Positions 35,821 to 47,591 of a DNA stretch of 64,000 nt are shown piece after piece. The notes beneath the pieces are model-generated. The model was given only the letters and a program-made list of their open reading frames with translations. It was not told the DNA's origin and made no database searches. Origin of the DNA: Phallus indusiatus (taxonomy: Eukaryota > Basidiomycota > Agaricomycetes > Phallales > Phallaceae); contig JAQFWX010000001.1 in assembly GCA_027605045.1 (NCBI GenBank), forward strand, positions 1,116,001 to 1,180,000. The letters run 5' to 3'. Both the position numbers and the translations under genes were made by a program. The number at the start of each line of letters is the position of its first letter. The first letter of the stretch is position 1.

Positions 35821-36180
35821 ATTGTCCTGCACCCTGCACATGATTCGCCTTCAATTGAATTTACTATCATGCCCTCGGATTCTATAAAATCATAAAAGGC
35901 TATCATCATCGCGGCAATCTTCGGCAGTCACTTCAAACTAGCCAAGCCTATGCACCATTGCAGATCCCGATGGAACCAAGATAGGCTACGGGGGAATGAA
36001 AATCACCGTAGCACCACTGGACCCCATTTGAACATCCACGAACAATTTTAACGGAATGAACCCTCTTTCTTTTAAACGTCATCAATGTTAGAGCGCTTAC
36101 CATGAAAAGCCGTATTTAGAGCTGAAATAACAAAATCGACCATCCTAGTGTCATAATAACCTCAAGCGCCCTCAAGTAGT

Positions 36181-37912
36181 ATGAACGGCACGATCAATAA
36201 CCTGACTGCGGCTGGCATCAAAACATTAACCCAGGAAACGTACGAAAGGTACGTCCTATGGACTGTATACTCAGATTTTCATGCTTATTTGATTGTTCGA
36301 TATCAGTCGTATACAAATTTTAATCGACATCAGTGGTTTAGGTGAGCAATTGACACACAAAGAGCAAGATTTCAAACTGACAGCAACGGAAAACATAGGA
36401 GTTGTTGTCTATGCTGCTTTGTCTAAATTGCCAAATGAAGTAGAACATATATGGATGAAGCCATTTAATCTTCCCGCGTTGCTTTACATATTTGCAAGAT
36501 ATGCGACCTTGTTTCTCGAAGGTTTTACTGTCTTGTTGGACTTCGAAGCTGTGAGTTGAGTATACCCATATATGATATTTCCATGCACTCATCATCACGA
36601 CTGGGAAGCTGGGGGGGTAAGTAAGCATTATATTCATGATCAGCAAATAATTTGAAACCTCGAAGGGCTTGTAATGCGCTTGCCAACGCAATAAATTCCG
36701 TGGGAGTCTTTTCGTCGATCGGTGTCCAAGGTTAGTGATGTCCGTCATTCTGCCACTCCCAACGGCATTATATTCTGGATTCCACTGCTTTTCAATAGGC
36801 CTGTTGATCGCCAGAGCATATTCACTCTGCCAAGGAAACAAATTCCTGAGCGCTGCGTTAGTGGTTGACTTTCTCCTGGGTTTAAGTTTGTATTTGTACG
36901 GTAAGAAAAATTTCTCGAAGTATAGCTGCGAATTCACCACTTCCCTTTCTATAGACATAATTACTTTACCTGGATGTTCAACAAGATCAGAACCTACGTA
37001 CGTCTTGTCCCTTATGTCCAGCCAGCGGCCAGCGATCAACAAATAATCTGGGCTTCAACTTCAGCATTCCCGGTACGTGAGCTTTTGCATTCATTTCTCC
37101 ACGCCCAGACTCATTTTGTATTATCTATTAGCCAAAGATGCCTTAATTTTATTTGTCACCAACATTGTAGACCTGGTAGGAGATGTTCTTATATTGGCTA
37201 TTTGCGTATGGAAAATTTGGGGAACATGGAAATTGGGCCGCGAGGCAGGTATTCATACTATTGTGTCCATAATCCTTAAACAAAGTAAGCCACATCAAAT
37301 AAACTTCCAAAGAAGCTTTAGCTAATCAAGTTGTCTCTCAGGCCTGTTACGATTTTGGTCAGTACCTGAATCCTTTGATGGTCGATCTCACAACTTCATT
37401 TTTCTTTCTTTCAAAGCTTCGTAGTTGTTTTCGGTATCACCCGTGCAGTCATATTGGCGGTAAGTTCAAGCTGCGGATGTCACAAAAACTTGATTACATT
37501 TTCTTGCTAGATTTTGGGTGTAAGTATTTCTGTGGGCGCGAATGATTTATCCACTCAACTCATTATTAGTCCTCTGAGTCCCTCATAGCGGATAGTTTTA
37601 CTCGATTACAAAACGTGTGAGGGTTAAGCATACATTTCTTAATTTACATTATTAATAGCTGACTCTCATCGCTTTATGGATTTCACAAGTCTCTCGAGCG
37701 TTCTAGTTGCCGATTTTACACTTGATCTCCGCCGTTTTAACGCTGCTAAAATCGACGCTAGCAATATATCATTACCGACACTTCGATTTACGAACGCTCT
37801 TCAACACACGCACCAGTCGATTCTGAAGGAAATGGCTACCCCCGAGGATAGGAGCGCCGAGGATGAAGGCGAAGGTTATGCCACTCCCGATGATGGTGCC
37901 AGTGCCATTTAG
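36181..37912 (+). CDS. DUF6533-family membrane protein, copy F (most diverged)
   Basis: Starts MNGTINNLTAAGIKTLTQETYER. The 8-nt microexon is 36334-36341 and joins to VVVYAALSKLPNEVEHIWMKPF then NLPALLYIFARYATL. The second 8-nt microexon is 36609-36616 (CTGGGGGG, giving LGG), followed by ACNALANAINSVGVFSSIG. Further exons give GLLIARAYSLCQGNKFLSAAL, VTNIVDLVGDVLILAICVWK and GTWKLGREAG. The 16-nt microexon 37342-37357 (LLRF) and the 9-nt microexon 37511-37519 are intact. The last exon reads VADFTLDLRRFNAAKIDASN to a stop at 37912. All microexon joins keep frame. F differs from the other copies at many residues but keeps every short exon, which argues that the exon structure is old in this family. 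Confidence 0.75.
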
Positions 37913-38290
37913 CAAATACTGCTTTATGGGTTATCCTGGGAAAAAAATACATAACTATATACCAAGGGAAAAATATGTCAACTTCTGCATTTAGACCCAG
38001 TAATCATAATTGATACGGTCTCGAGCTACATATATGTGAAATGTGCCGGCGAGCAGCGACATGTCCACATGCCAATGAACGTAGCGCCGGGAATATCCGA
38101 GCCCATCCACAACTGAGAACGTCGTGACATGCCTGACGTGGACGCATACATACGTCTCAACTGCGTCCAATATCCACAAGTTCATCAGACCAACAACATC
38201 CCTATTTTCGTAAATTGTTCTAGTAAGTCTCAGAGCATTCATACCGCAGTATAAACTAGATGCACTTTAGACTGGGCTATTGTTATATCA
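37913..38290. other. Short intergenic stretch
   Basis: Holds the 3' flank of gene F and, in its last 100 bases, a promoter-like segment similar to that upstream of 2829. No other feature seen. Confidence 0.4.
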
Positions 38291-38670
38291 TGTCATCATC
38301 GCAATCCAAAAACAAAGGCAAAGGCAAAAACGAGACCATTCCATGGAGTATAATCAGCGACGAGTGGCTTTTGGACTACGCACGACGAAATAAACTGGAA
38401 GTAGATATGACCGGAAAGTCCACCGACTCGGACGTATATGACGAAGTCGGATCAACCATATCTGCAGCGACACTCAGTGTCATGGCTTATTCTTCTCATT
38501 TACACTTGGTACAGTTATGAGCTATAACCAAAAGCCCTTATGCTGTCTTGTGCTGGCGACTAATGATCGCCTGGACGAACTTCCCCTTTCCCCCCCTCAA
38601 AAGTGAACCAAATTGAAAGAGATTTTTGGGGTTAAGGAGGAAACCACGCTGGTACTGTGCTCCAACATAA
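38291..38670 (+). pseudogene. Broken copy of the 135-residue gene
   Basis: Starts MSSSQSKNKGKGKNETIPW and follows the protein encoded at 2829-3236 through ISDEWLLDYARRNKLEVDM and YDEVGSTISAATLSVMA. About ten bases are then missing compared with the 2829 copy, the frame shifts, and translation stops at a TGA near 38518. The remaining sequence to about 38670 is still recognisable at the DNA level (ccaaaagcccttatgctgtc). Its place next to the 3' end of DUF6533 gene G mirrors the position of the intact copy next to gene A. Confidence 0.65.
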
Positions 38671-39063
38671 ACTATGCGGGGCACCGTGCATAGATTCATT
38701 CAAATTTTACTTTCGGATTTTATGATTGCCACCGTGGTGCAGGTCTCGCTCAAGTCTCGCGGAAGGTGCGGCTCATCATCTGCTGATATACTCATCACGA
38801 TTTGACCACAGTAGGAAATGGGAAAATGTTTAAGCAAATGTATTAATGACGATCAGCCTCAGAGTATTCTAAACAGATGGAATTTATCAAATATATATCA
38901 AAGATTGTCGTCGTCAAGATATGAGATAAAATACATAGTATAAGAAAAGAAAGAACAAAAAGGCTTTCATAACCAATAAAGAAGTTAACAACAATGAATG
39001 ACAGTCTAAATAAGAATATCACTAATCAATCTTCATCTAGTAAAAATCACATACCAGAGTATT

Positions 39064-41533
39064 TTAGGCTTCAGTAAGTTGAGTGACATCCATGGATAAT
39101 GGTAAACCATTAGGATTGCTGTCTACGTCAGGCAGGTTCCCCGAGTTCTCCACATTTCTTTCCTCAGGGGTGGCCATCTCCACAAGGAAGGATTGGTGCA
39201 CGTGATGAAGAACATTTGAGAGTCGAAGCGATGGTAAAGACATTTTGCTAGCTTCAATTTTCGCGGAATTGAGGCGACGGAGATCGAGAGTGAAATCGGC
39301 CATTAAAGTTGCTGACAGGCTTGGAAGAGTTTAATGATAGAGGGTTGTAAACTGGACAACATGAACCTCACACGTTTTGTATACGAGAGTAACTTGCTGA
39401 TATAAGAAACTGAGAGAATTGAGATAAATCAGATAATATGTTTGGAGAGCATGGTGCGTAGAGATCTTTACACTTTGAAGCTAGAAAACTCTCAGCTATA
39501 GCTTATTCCCATTCTGTATGTTTGAACTTACTAGTATAACGGGTACTCCAACGAGAGTATTAATAATAGTGATAACAAAACTTACGATGCCGTTATAAGA
39601 TGCGAGATGATTGTCAACATCAACTGATGAAACCTTACCAACATCGAAATATACCTGCATGATGCTCAGTAACTCTTCTCATAAATCCCATCCAACTTAC
39701 TCTGTGTAAGAAGTATAGAGACAATGCTATTACTACTCTGAATTTCGTCATTGCGCTTCAATCTCCATATACCCCAGACCCTCCACAAACAAATGCCAAA
39801 TATAAGTAATTCTGTACAAAAAATGATGATACTAATGATAGCATCGACTAAAACGGTTTGGTTATAAACACATCTAACAAGTTAGTGAGCATGAGCCATA
39901 CTAATATCTTGTTTCGTGGTGAGGCTGTCGCAAAAACAGAAATGGGATTTATAATCAATTATAAATCGAAAGGCGCCAAGGTGGTTTATAAACTATTTAT
40001 AAACTTTTCAAGGCAATAAAAATTTGTCAGGTTGAGTTTATAAATCAAATGAGCAGATTTTTTTTCTCGAGTCCTTTTTTATAACAATTTGATTGTTTTT
40101 CTTAATGTCAAATCACAAGTTAGAGTAGTCATTAAAACACTATATTGAGTATTTATATGTACATAGTCTACACTGGCACTACGAAATAATACAACTATTA
40201 ATATACTAAAAATTACTACACCGCTAACTACTAGGTTTGCTATTAGACTACTATTAGACTACCATTAGAACCACTATCAGAACCACTATTAGAACCACAA
40301 TTAGAACTACTATTAGAATACTAAACTACTAAGTGGGCGCGACGCGAATGCAACAAAGTCTCGAGTATATATGGGAGCCTGAGCATGCACACAGACCATC
40401 CTCCTTTTTTTGCTGTATGAGACGCTTAACGATTAGCCGGTGAATGGTTTTTACCCGATCACAACTCAGGCGAAGTCGCAGCACACTCATTGGTGAGAAA
40501 AATTAAAAATGAAGGCACAGGGGAGAAAAATAATTTCTGTACGTTGTGAGATATTGAATTATAAATACAAAATAAACGACCTATTGAATAAATAAACTTG
40601 ATTTAGTTTATAAACTGGTTTGGATTTTTGCGACAGCTTCATCGTCAAGATGTTTGTGAGTGCGTATGCATAATAAGGATCGTGACCTTGAAGATTATTT
40701 GCATCAACTACAGACCTTAGAAAGCAGAAAGAAAATGCTCCTATTGCTATCATCAAGAGGAAGGTATGTAATTGGAATAGTTTCACTGTTATCAGAATCT
40801 TACCATACAACTGCAAACCCGAACAAGAAAGAAAGCCAAAGGCCAAAGCTGAACTGAGAATTTTATTTCCTTTGCATATTGAATATGCTCGAACAGTCAA
40901 TAAACCTGAGGTGTCTATTGCATTAATTCCAAATAAAAATGACGGAACACAAACCTTGAATACCAATATATACAAAAAAAGGAAGAATGTTCAATGCAAC
41001 AGCGAGTATATTACATCTTCGAAATTTTGTGATTTCAGTGAAACCAAGACCAAGGTATGTCTCAGAATGCATACCCTTTGGTCTTCATAAAGTGGAATAT
41101 AACAACAATGAGATGTTAAGTATCACTGACACTACCGAATGACTATGTGTATTGACGTACTGCCAGCGATAAAATAACAAATTGCGGTAAGAGTGTAAGC
41201 CCCTGGGTTAGTAGATTTCCATATCTCGCAAAAATATACAGTAATGTAGGTAAACTGAATGACCTAGACCATATATGCTCTTTTTCTTCGGAGAATGCTA
41301 TCAGAGTCGTATAGAAACTAAATGCTAGAGGTTTCGCTGCCTTAGCAAGACTTTCTTATGATGTAGTATTGCTCACCTGCTGCACTGAAGAGCACCAAGC
41401 TGGAAACATAGCTAATCCCATAATCATATCGAATGTAATGACAGGCATAAGACAATATTGATACATACCCTTCATAGTTTTCTCGAATAATCTCTGCAGT
41501 TAAAGCATCCACAGTAGTATTTGTGCTGTTCAT
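39064..41533 (-). CDS. DUF6533-family membrane protein, copy G, with a MITE in intron 7
   Basis: Starts MNSTNTTVDALTAEIIRENYEG. Microexons are 41377-41384 (8 nt), 41075-41082 (8 nt), 39639-39654 (16 nt) and 39472-39480 (9 nt), all with GT and AG borders and agreeing phases. Exon 3 reads FSFYTTLIAFSEEKEHIWSR. Later exons give CNILAVALNILPFFVYIG and GLLTVRAYSICKGNKILSSAL. The last exon is ADFTLDLRRLNSAKIEASKMS to TQLTEA and a TAA. Intron 7 runs from 40715 to 39874 and is 842 nt long because the MITE lies inside it. A CTAAC branch-point-like motif and the AG acceptor remain downstream of the insertion, so correct splicing is possible. The protein would be about 300 residues and multi-pass. Confidence 0.75.
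39926..40635. mobile_element. Unclassified MITE, copy 2 (710 bp)
   Basis: Same element as 11509-12221, with perfect TGTCGCAAAAA / TTTTTGCGACA ends. The insertion site can be checked against paralogue C, where the intron reads agaggcttcatc without interruption. Here it reads gaggc, element, gcttcatc, so GC has been duplicated. The high identity of the two copies implies recent movement by a transposase encoded elsewhere. It lies in intron 7 of gene G, about 50 nt before the 3' splice site. Confidence 0.85.
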
Positions 41534-43439
41534 AATATGCAGAGGATAAGTGATATAGAAATTGTGACTTGAAGTAATAGTGATTAGTCTGAATGTTGTG
41601 AGCCTGAAGGTTTTCTAACATGCAAAGTGCCCTTAAATATGGTTTGAATCATGGATTAGACTATTTTAATCACCATCCGCAGTACTTTTTGAAATTCAAA
41701 AACAAGGCTTTCGAATGGAGCGTGATCATGATGGTTACAATAATATCATCAGATTCGGACCTGGCAGCTGTCAACTAACAGGAGTCGATGGTTGCGGCAA
41801 TAAACACTTGAGTCTCATCATTAAAAGTATTTGATTATCACTGAGTCAAATGCGTATCGCATCGTCATAATAATGAAACTGTTGAAATGATTTGCAGTGG
41901 CGTATATAATGGGTTTATTAGGAGCTACTCTGGTTCAATGGATGGCTGCTTGTTAATGGCAGTCTTAACAGTTTATATAAAATCAGGTAGATGCCGGTAT
42001 TTACATACCTTCTGGCGGATTGAAACAAGAGATGAAATGCTGGCCATCTGGGTGAGACTTCTATCAAGCACGGACCAAATCATTCATGTGAAGTACTGCG
42101 ACGGAAATCAATGAGAACGAAACACACTTGCGTTCATCAATGTTTCAAGTCAGTTTTAACCACGAAGTCTTGGTCAATTTTGGATTTTATATACATAGGC
42201 CCTCGACCCAGTGTTCATGTTGCGTTCCGTTCTCGCAACTGAGTCTTTTGTTAACGAGACTGAGATGTTTTTTGAATATTTGTAAAGTAGTGCTGAACTA
42301 TCTTAAAAAAACCCACATAGGCATTAAAAATGAACCGTAGTCCAAAATAACCTGTCGAGCATGACAAAAAAAAACATCATCATCCAACCCCCAATCTTGA
42401 ATATACGGCTCCAATCTGCCAGATGACGATCGGTGACGGGATAAACACGGCAAGCAAAGACCGTTCAACGACTCGGACCAGTTTCCCGAGATGAAGATTT
42501 ATCAACGAGATGCGTTCACTGGGAAAATGAATTTGATCCACACGCATTCAAGACGTCGTCATGACCGCTTACCTTATAGGTAAACGCAACCCGGAACATT
42601 TTTGAACTCTTTCTCCAAAATTGGCACAGAAAATAGACTAAAAGAAAATTATAGCCCCTCAGTATGCAAAACACGAATACAACCAGACTACGCGGCGCAT
42701 CTCTTCTTCTCTACCCCGATGGTGAACTTGGAAGCTCATCCAAACAGTGTTCTATGTCGCCCACCATTGTTCATGCTACCGCAATCAACATGCGAGGTCG
42801 CTTCTTCAAAACAGTGTCTCTGAATATGATGCAGAATCAGTTTCTATGAATCTATATAGGAAAATTACATCAGTATATGATATAGACTTCAAACGAAAGA
42901 TTTCGGAGTGAACTGACAAGACTATTCGGATGTTCATTTTGTAATGAACTAATTGGAAGTAACGAGGAAAGTGTTACGCAAATATGAACTTGTTTCGTGC
43001 GCTTGTGCAGACGTTTATGTAAAGTTGATATGGGACTTTCAGCTGACTAGGTGTCCTTTACGTCAACGATGGTATGTGAATCAACATAAATATCTCCGAG
43101 AGTCATGAAAAACTGAAAACACTTTCAGCCAACAGCGGTCATATTGTGTTTCTCATGACGTTGTTTGGGTGTCGCAAATCGTTTCCTTAGAGTATCGTTG
43201 GTTATTAATAATCGATAGATGAAATACACAAGGAATGTTTCTTTACCTAATACATCCGTACCAGTCTCTTGGGTTTGTGTAACTCCATATAACCTAAAGG
43301 TTCGGGTGTTTTCCGAACGATCTGTTGAGCACACTTTCTCCCATGTTCGTTTTTAGAATAATCGTGAAATACGATTTCGTATTTTTACAATACGATGTAT
43401 AGTGCATCCGTTGATAAACGACGAACGGTATGTACCCGA

Positions 43440-44630
43440 AAGAATGAAGACGGTTGGTGGCTTTGTTTAGCTTAGGCTGTCGCACTAGTCGTGTTCGTGT
43501 TCGCGGAAGACCTCGTTTCATCTGGACCAGAATAGATGAAGAGTCCTCTCCGACGGAAACAAGAACTGGACGATGATGAAGAAGCACTGGGGACAAGAAG
43601 ACTGACGTGACTCGTTGAAGCACGTCCGGAGTCGATCAGAGGCGGGGCTCATTCAGCAACACGCTGTTTTGATCTGGACACCATCAGACGCCCGTCAATG
43701 CCTATATGTTCGTTTGGGGAGGTTTCTTCCTGCATGCTCGACACACCGCGTCTTCATTTTCGATGCAACTAGTCGCTTTACAACGAATACAGCTTCGGAT
43801 TTGAGATTGCGAAGAAAGAGGGCAGGTGCCTCGGGCACTGGTACTGGTACTGGCACTGGCACGAGATTGACAGGATGGGTCGTAGTCAAGGTGGGGTTAG
43901 TTGGGACAGGAGCAGGAGCAGGCCTTGAATTTACTGTTTTGGCCGTTGGTGGCTCGAAGGCTGATGAAAACGTGTGCTGTCCTTTACTGGAGCGGTGTGA
44001 GTGCAGCAGGATACAGAGTGCATGCCGCCGCGTCCGTACCGTTCCGGTATTGTACGGGGGCCGTGGGCGCGACTCATCGTTTCAGGTCCTTAAAAAGAAG
44101 TGGTGGTCGCTGTAGGCGCAGAGGCACTAGATGGGAACGAGAGGCTGCTTGAGATGGTTATAAATTAACGGTCAGCACAGACGCAGAGGAAGAGATAGAG
44201 CAGGTGTATGAGGATGCACCAAATCTGGGCCTTCACTGGAGACAGATGAATGTCCATCAGAGAATGCCGTGTTATGTCGGTGTGAAAAGGTAGGGGTAGA
44301 GGATGCACTCTATCATAGGAGGAGACTCTTTTTGCCGTTCAGATTTCACAGACTCAGTGGTAGATGTGATAGGAAGATAGTGACAACAGGGGCCTGGTTG
44401 GAGGGAGAGCAGCCTTGCATCGCTCAGACTCGACGAATTTGACAGTGGAGGTGGGGGAGAACGAGGTCATAGATGGTGCTATACTAGAAGCTTTCGAGAG
44501 CGGGCCTGGCGCCGCGACGAACCCTGTGATAGATACAGCTGTACAGGATTGACACTAGCTGCATTTGCGATGTTTAACAGTCGATGTGGATGAGACAGAC
44601 GCAGCGGCGCCAAAAGTCACGGGAAGTGCC
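43440..44630 (-). pseudogene. Ser/Thr/Pro-rich protein remnant, copy 2
   Basis: Minus-strand pieces match copies 1 and 3 (a LVPVPVPVPVPEAP stretch corresponds to NPVPVSVLEAP and NPMLVSVPEAL), but the frame changes several times and large parts are missing compared with copy 3. The hexamer repeat at 43834 lies inside it and encodes the Pro-Val run. Confidence 0.4.
43834..43862. repeat. Hexanucleotide microsatellite (GGYACT)n
   Basis: Almost five consecutive ggcact/ggtact units. Copies 1 and 3 of the surrounding unit have only one or two units at this place, so it expanded after the duplication. Confidence 0.8.
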
Positions 44631-44650
44631 GGTTTAGTTTCTCCGTACCG

Positions 44651-45200
44651 TTCACCCTCTTTTGCTCTTACCATAATTTGCTCTGTCAGGCGGCACTCAG
44701 TACACAGACCTCGTATTTCAGTTCCAACCAGTACTTTTTGCCTGTTTATTGGTATTGCTTAATATGAAATAAAATCTCTTTTTAACTTCTATAAAATTTG
44801 GGCTCTTCAATAATCCTGGTACTATGTGATGTATTACTGATTTGAGTGGCTCTTACTGATACATTACTGTATTGGTATCTTTTTCCTGACAACTTTTGCA
44901 TGCGCATCTTCCTGATCCATAAGTTTTCAATGTTGCCACTGCCCGATCATGTCTTTGAAACGTATCAGACAAGATCAAACACCGTCATGATCAGGCTCGG
45001 TCAGGCATCTGACGGCACTGATAGGCCTGATATGGCACTCCCGATTCTTGCGACAAATTTGCATGGTTACTATGATTCGAAACACATGTTTAACAATTCA
45101 TTGCTGCATGTATAATTATGGACCCACAACACCAGAGTCAATTACATTAGGTCATAATCACCAATATACCGCTAGTTTCGATCGTTAACCTTCCTACATC
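44651..45200. other. Flank and promoter of gene fragment H
   Basis: From about 45085 the sequence follows the promoter of gene E (gctgcatgt...atgaacaacacaactgctg). The part before it is AT-rich with no supported gene. Confidence 0.4.
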
Positions 45201-45425
45201 ATGAACAACACAACTGCTGTGGTAGATGCTATGGCTGCAGACATAACTCAAGAAGCCTACGCAAGGTATGCGTTAATTCTGTTTGTGTCTTTATTACATC
45301 TGATAAGCAATTAGTTTTGTCGTTTTATCGACTTCGTTCAGCGCACTAAGTGAGTAATATGACATCTTAAAATAAACTTTTAAAGATGGCAAGTCTCCAG
45401 CGCTCGCTTTTTATACAACCCTCAT
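45201..45425 (+). pseudogene. DUF6533-family gene, 5' fragment H
   Basis: Exon 1 (MNNTTAVVDAMAADITQEAYAR), the 8-nt microexon 45342-45349 and the start of exon 3 (LTLAFYTTLI) match gene E in sequence and splice phase. The gene then stops abruptly at 45425, where the hAT-like element begins. The rest of the gene is not found on the far side of the element or elsewhere in the window, so it has been lost or moved. Confidence 0.75.
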
Positions 45426-46719
45426 TAAGGCTCTCAACGGGTTAGAGGTCGCACAGGTTTAACCCGCAGGTACCTGTATCCGTACCCGCAGGTCACGGGT
45501 ACCCGTCACACAGGTACCCGGCGCCTAATTGACCCGGGTCGGGTACAGGTAGCCATTTTCGAAACCACGGGTACCCGTGCTAACCCGCCCTATAAGACAT
45601 AGTGACAGGTGGGTGATTTTCGAGTGGTGTTTGTCGTGATTTTTTTTTTATTTTGGCTCTAGAGAGCTCAAATCTTACTTAAAATGGAAATAAAAAAATA
45701 TGTCAACAATATTTTTTAATTCTCTACAAGATAAGTTGGGCGCTTAAATAAGCGCCCATCTCGCTTAATAACTTAATCTAGTAACATCTAGTCACACGTG
45801 ACATTACCTGCAGGTAACACACAGGTACCTGCAGATTACGAGGAAAGGCCAGCGACTGGGAAAGTGTCCCATGGGACGCTGTCTCATGAGACACTGGGCG
45901 TTTATTTTGAAGACCGACGGCAACAACTCCGGCTAGGTTTAAACTTCGTTTTTTCAGGGTGCTGAGCACAGGGCTAATGATATTAAAGTGTAATCAAAGT
46001 GAATAAATCATCATACAAAGATTTCTTACTTCGAGGGTGATTATCCAATCTGATTTGACCGGTCAACTCCCGAGAGCGCTGATTTTGTAAGTAGCAACGG
46101 CAGCCTGAAAATCTGCCGAAAGTCTTGAAAATTGAAAACCAATATAAGCCTAAATTTTAGTAATACTTTGGAGGTTTCTAAATCGGTATGGTATTGAGAT
46201 TATTAGTTCAAGTAGTTTTGCAGGCTGAGGAGTTTGCTTTCATATACTTTGCCTCCACTTGTACATATCTCCTTAATCAATATATAAATATCAGATAGAT
46301 TCTTAATACATGTTGTAGAGATATATATTTTGTACAATATATCTTGAGCAAGCTAAGGTTAAGAGTTGATGTTGCGGCCGCTAGAAGTCCCAGGAGCTGG
46401 TTCGGCAGACCCCACTTCACACTCCGATTAGAATCTGCACCCCGGCTTTGTTTATCGGAACATCGGCCGGCAAATTTTGCCGGTCGGAGCCCGAACATGT
46501 TGACGCCCGTGTCCTATGAGACTGTGACCCGTGGGACACTTTCCCAGTCACGGTCCTTTCGTGCAGATTACCTGTTGTCACAGGTTGACCTGCCTACCCA
46601 CAGGTTGTCACGTGACCCGCGGGTCAAAACCCGGGTCAGGTCGAGGATACCCAAATTTTTGACACTGACCCGCGGGTACGGGTACCCGTACCCGCGGATC
46701 CAACCCGTTGAGAGCCTTA
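45426..46719. mobile_element. Non-autonomous hAT-like DNA transposon (1,294 bp)
   Basis: Perfect 18-bp terminal inverted repeats: taaggctctcaacgggtt at 45426-45443 and its reverse complement at 46702-46719. Inside both ends are many ACCCG and GGGTACC motifs, like the subterminal binding sites of hAT elements. A second pair of imperfect inverted segments is nested inside (about 45840-45900 and 46500-46580, around gggacactttcccag). No transposase is encoded. The expected 8-bp target duplication is absent: the flanks are accctcat and gctcacca. The superfamily call rests on the ends and the motif-rich subtermini only. Confidence 0.7.
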
Positions 46720-47463
46720 GCTCACCATGCTTTCAAGAATTGGTTTATCCAGTTGGGCACGAATCTTGTTGTTGAATTGAAATGCGGCGATTGTGCCCGC
46801 CATTAGCTGGGCGAAGGGAGTGCTGTTGACGTCCCAAACCTTGTGTTCGGTCAGTAGAAGTAGATAGAGAGTGTGGCGTTCGTCCACAACAGCAGTGTCG
46901 ATGGTGACTGCTGATATGTTACCATGTTGCTGCAATTTGATGCGATTTTGATTTCGAACGAACGTTTGTCCTTGACATTCCATGCCTAGCATCTGCAGCA
47001 TGATCTTGACGGCTTGGTCGGTCCAGGCTTCCTGCCCACTATAGTCGTCCTTATTGCCGGGTATGGGGATGCTCGAATCGCGCATCTGTATGCTCTTCAG
47101 GAGCAGAAGAAGCTCGCGCACTTTATCTTGACCTGCATTGGCCGATACCAGATCTTCGGGGGTTTGATAATGTAGAATATCTTCATATTCCGGGCGGTAC
47201 CATTGAGTTTGACGGAATTTTTCTCCAGGTATACCAAAGAAAGCTGTTGCTTCTGTCGGAACGCGATATATCTTGTAGCGTCGGATTTCGTTTTTGCCCC
47301 ATTTACAAGCAGGTAGGCCCGACATGCAAAATCGTTCGCCGTGATCAGGGGGGAACTCGTCAACAGGTGAGGATCCCTTAGTAGAATTTCGCACGCTGGG
47401 GTCATTTACCATTATGCGATCTTCCTCGGTCTCCACGGAGGGGTCGTTGTTTGGATCGATCAT
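46717..47463 (-). pseudogene. PD-(D/E)XK nuclease-like protein, 3'-truncated
   Basis: An uninterrupted frame of 248 residues beginning MIDPNNDPSVETEED. Residues about 100-235 show the pattern of a PD-(D/E)XK nuclease fold: a helix with Glu145, Asp189 or Asp194 after a beta-like VTID segment, then LLLLTEHK with Glu206-X-Lys208, then AQLMAGTIAAFQFNN with Gln219. This is a family-level inference from motif order; activity is not shown. The frame ends at a TAA supplied by the inverted repeat of the adjacent hAT-like element, so the natural C-terminus is missing. It is transcribed away from the Plavaka transposase, with start codons 128 bp apart, so the two may share a promoter region or have moved together. 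Confidence 0.55.
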
Positions 47464-47543
47464 GGGTGTGTGAGTGATTGTGGTGTTGAATTCGGGCGGA
47501 GCTGGAATTTAACACTTGTGACAATCAAGTGTCCTTCAACGTT

Positions 47544-47573
47544 GCGCTGCGGGAGCCTGAGCTCCTTCAGCGC
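47544..47573. repeat. Hairpin palindrome between the divergent genes
   Basis: The stem pairs gcgctg..ggagc with gctcc..cagcgc around a ctga loop, inside the 128-bp space between the two divergent start codons. It may be regulatory or belong to the transposon ends; a similar hairpin with ggagc/gctcc lies at 50784-50809. Confidence 0.55.
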
Positions 47574-47591
47574 AATTGAGAGTTGCTTGGA

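Larger units (their letters stand above)
41580..44650. repeat. Upstream duplicated unit U, copy 2
   Basis: Similar along most of its length to 12222-15020 and especially 58400-61500. Landmarks are aggttttctaacatgcaaag at 41607, cagtatatgatatagacttc near 42870 and the gtcgcaaatcg segment near 43172. Its far end is the Ser/Thr-rich pseudogene. It lies directly upstream of gene G. Confidence 0.7.

Noticed and set aside
45778..45969. 63-residue frame inside the hAT-like element as a transposase remnant
   Set aside because: It shows none of the hAT transposase motifs and overlaps the nested inverted segment, so it is likely incidental.
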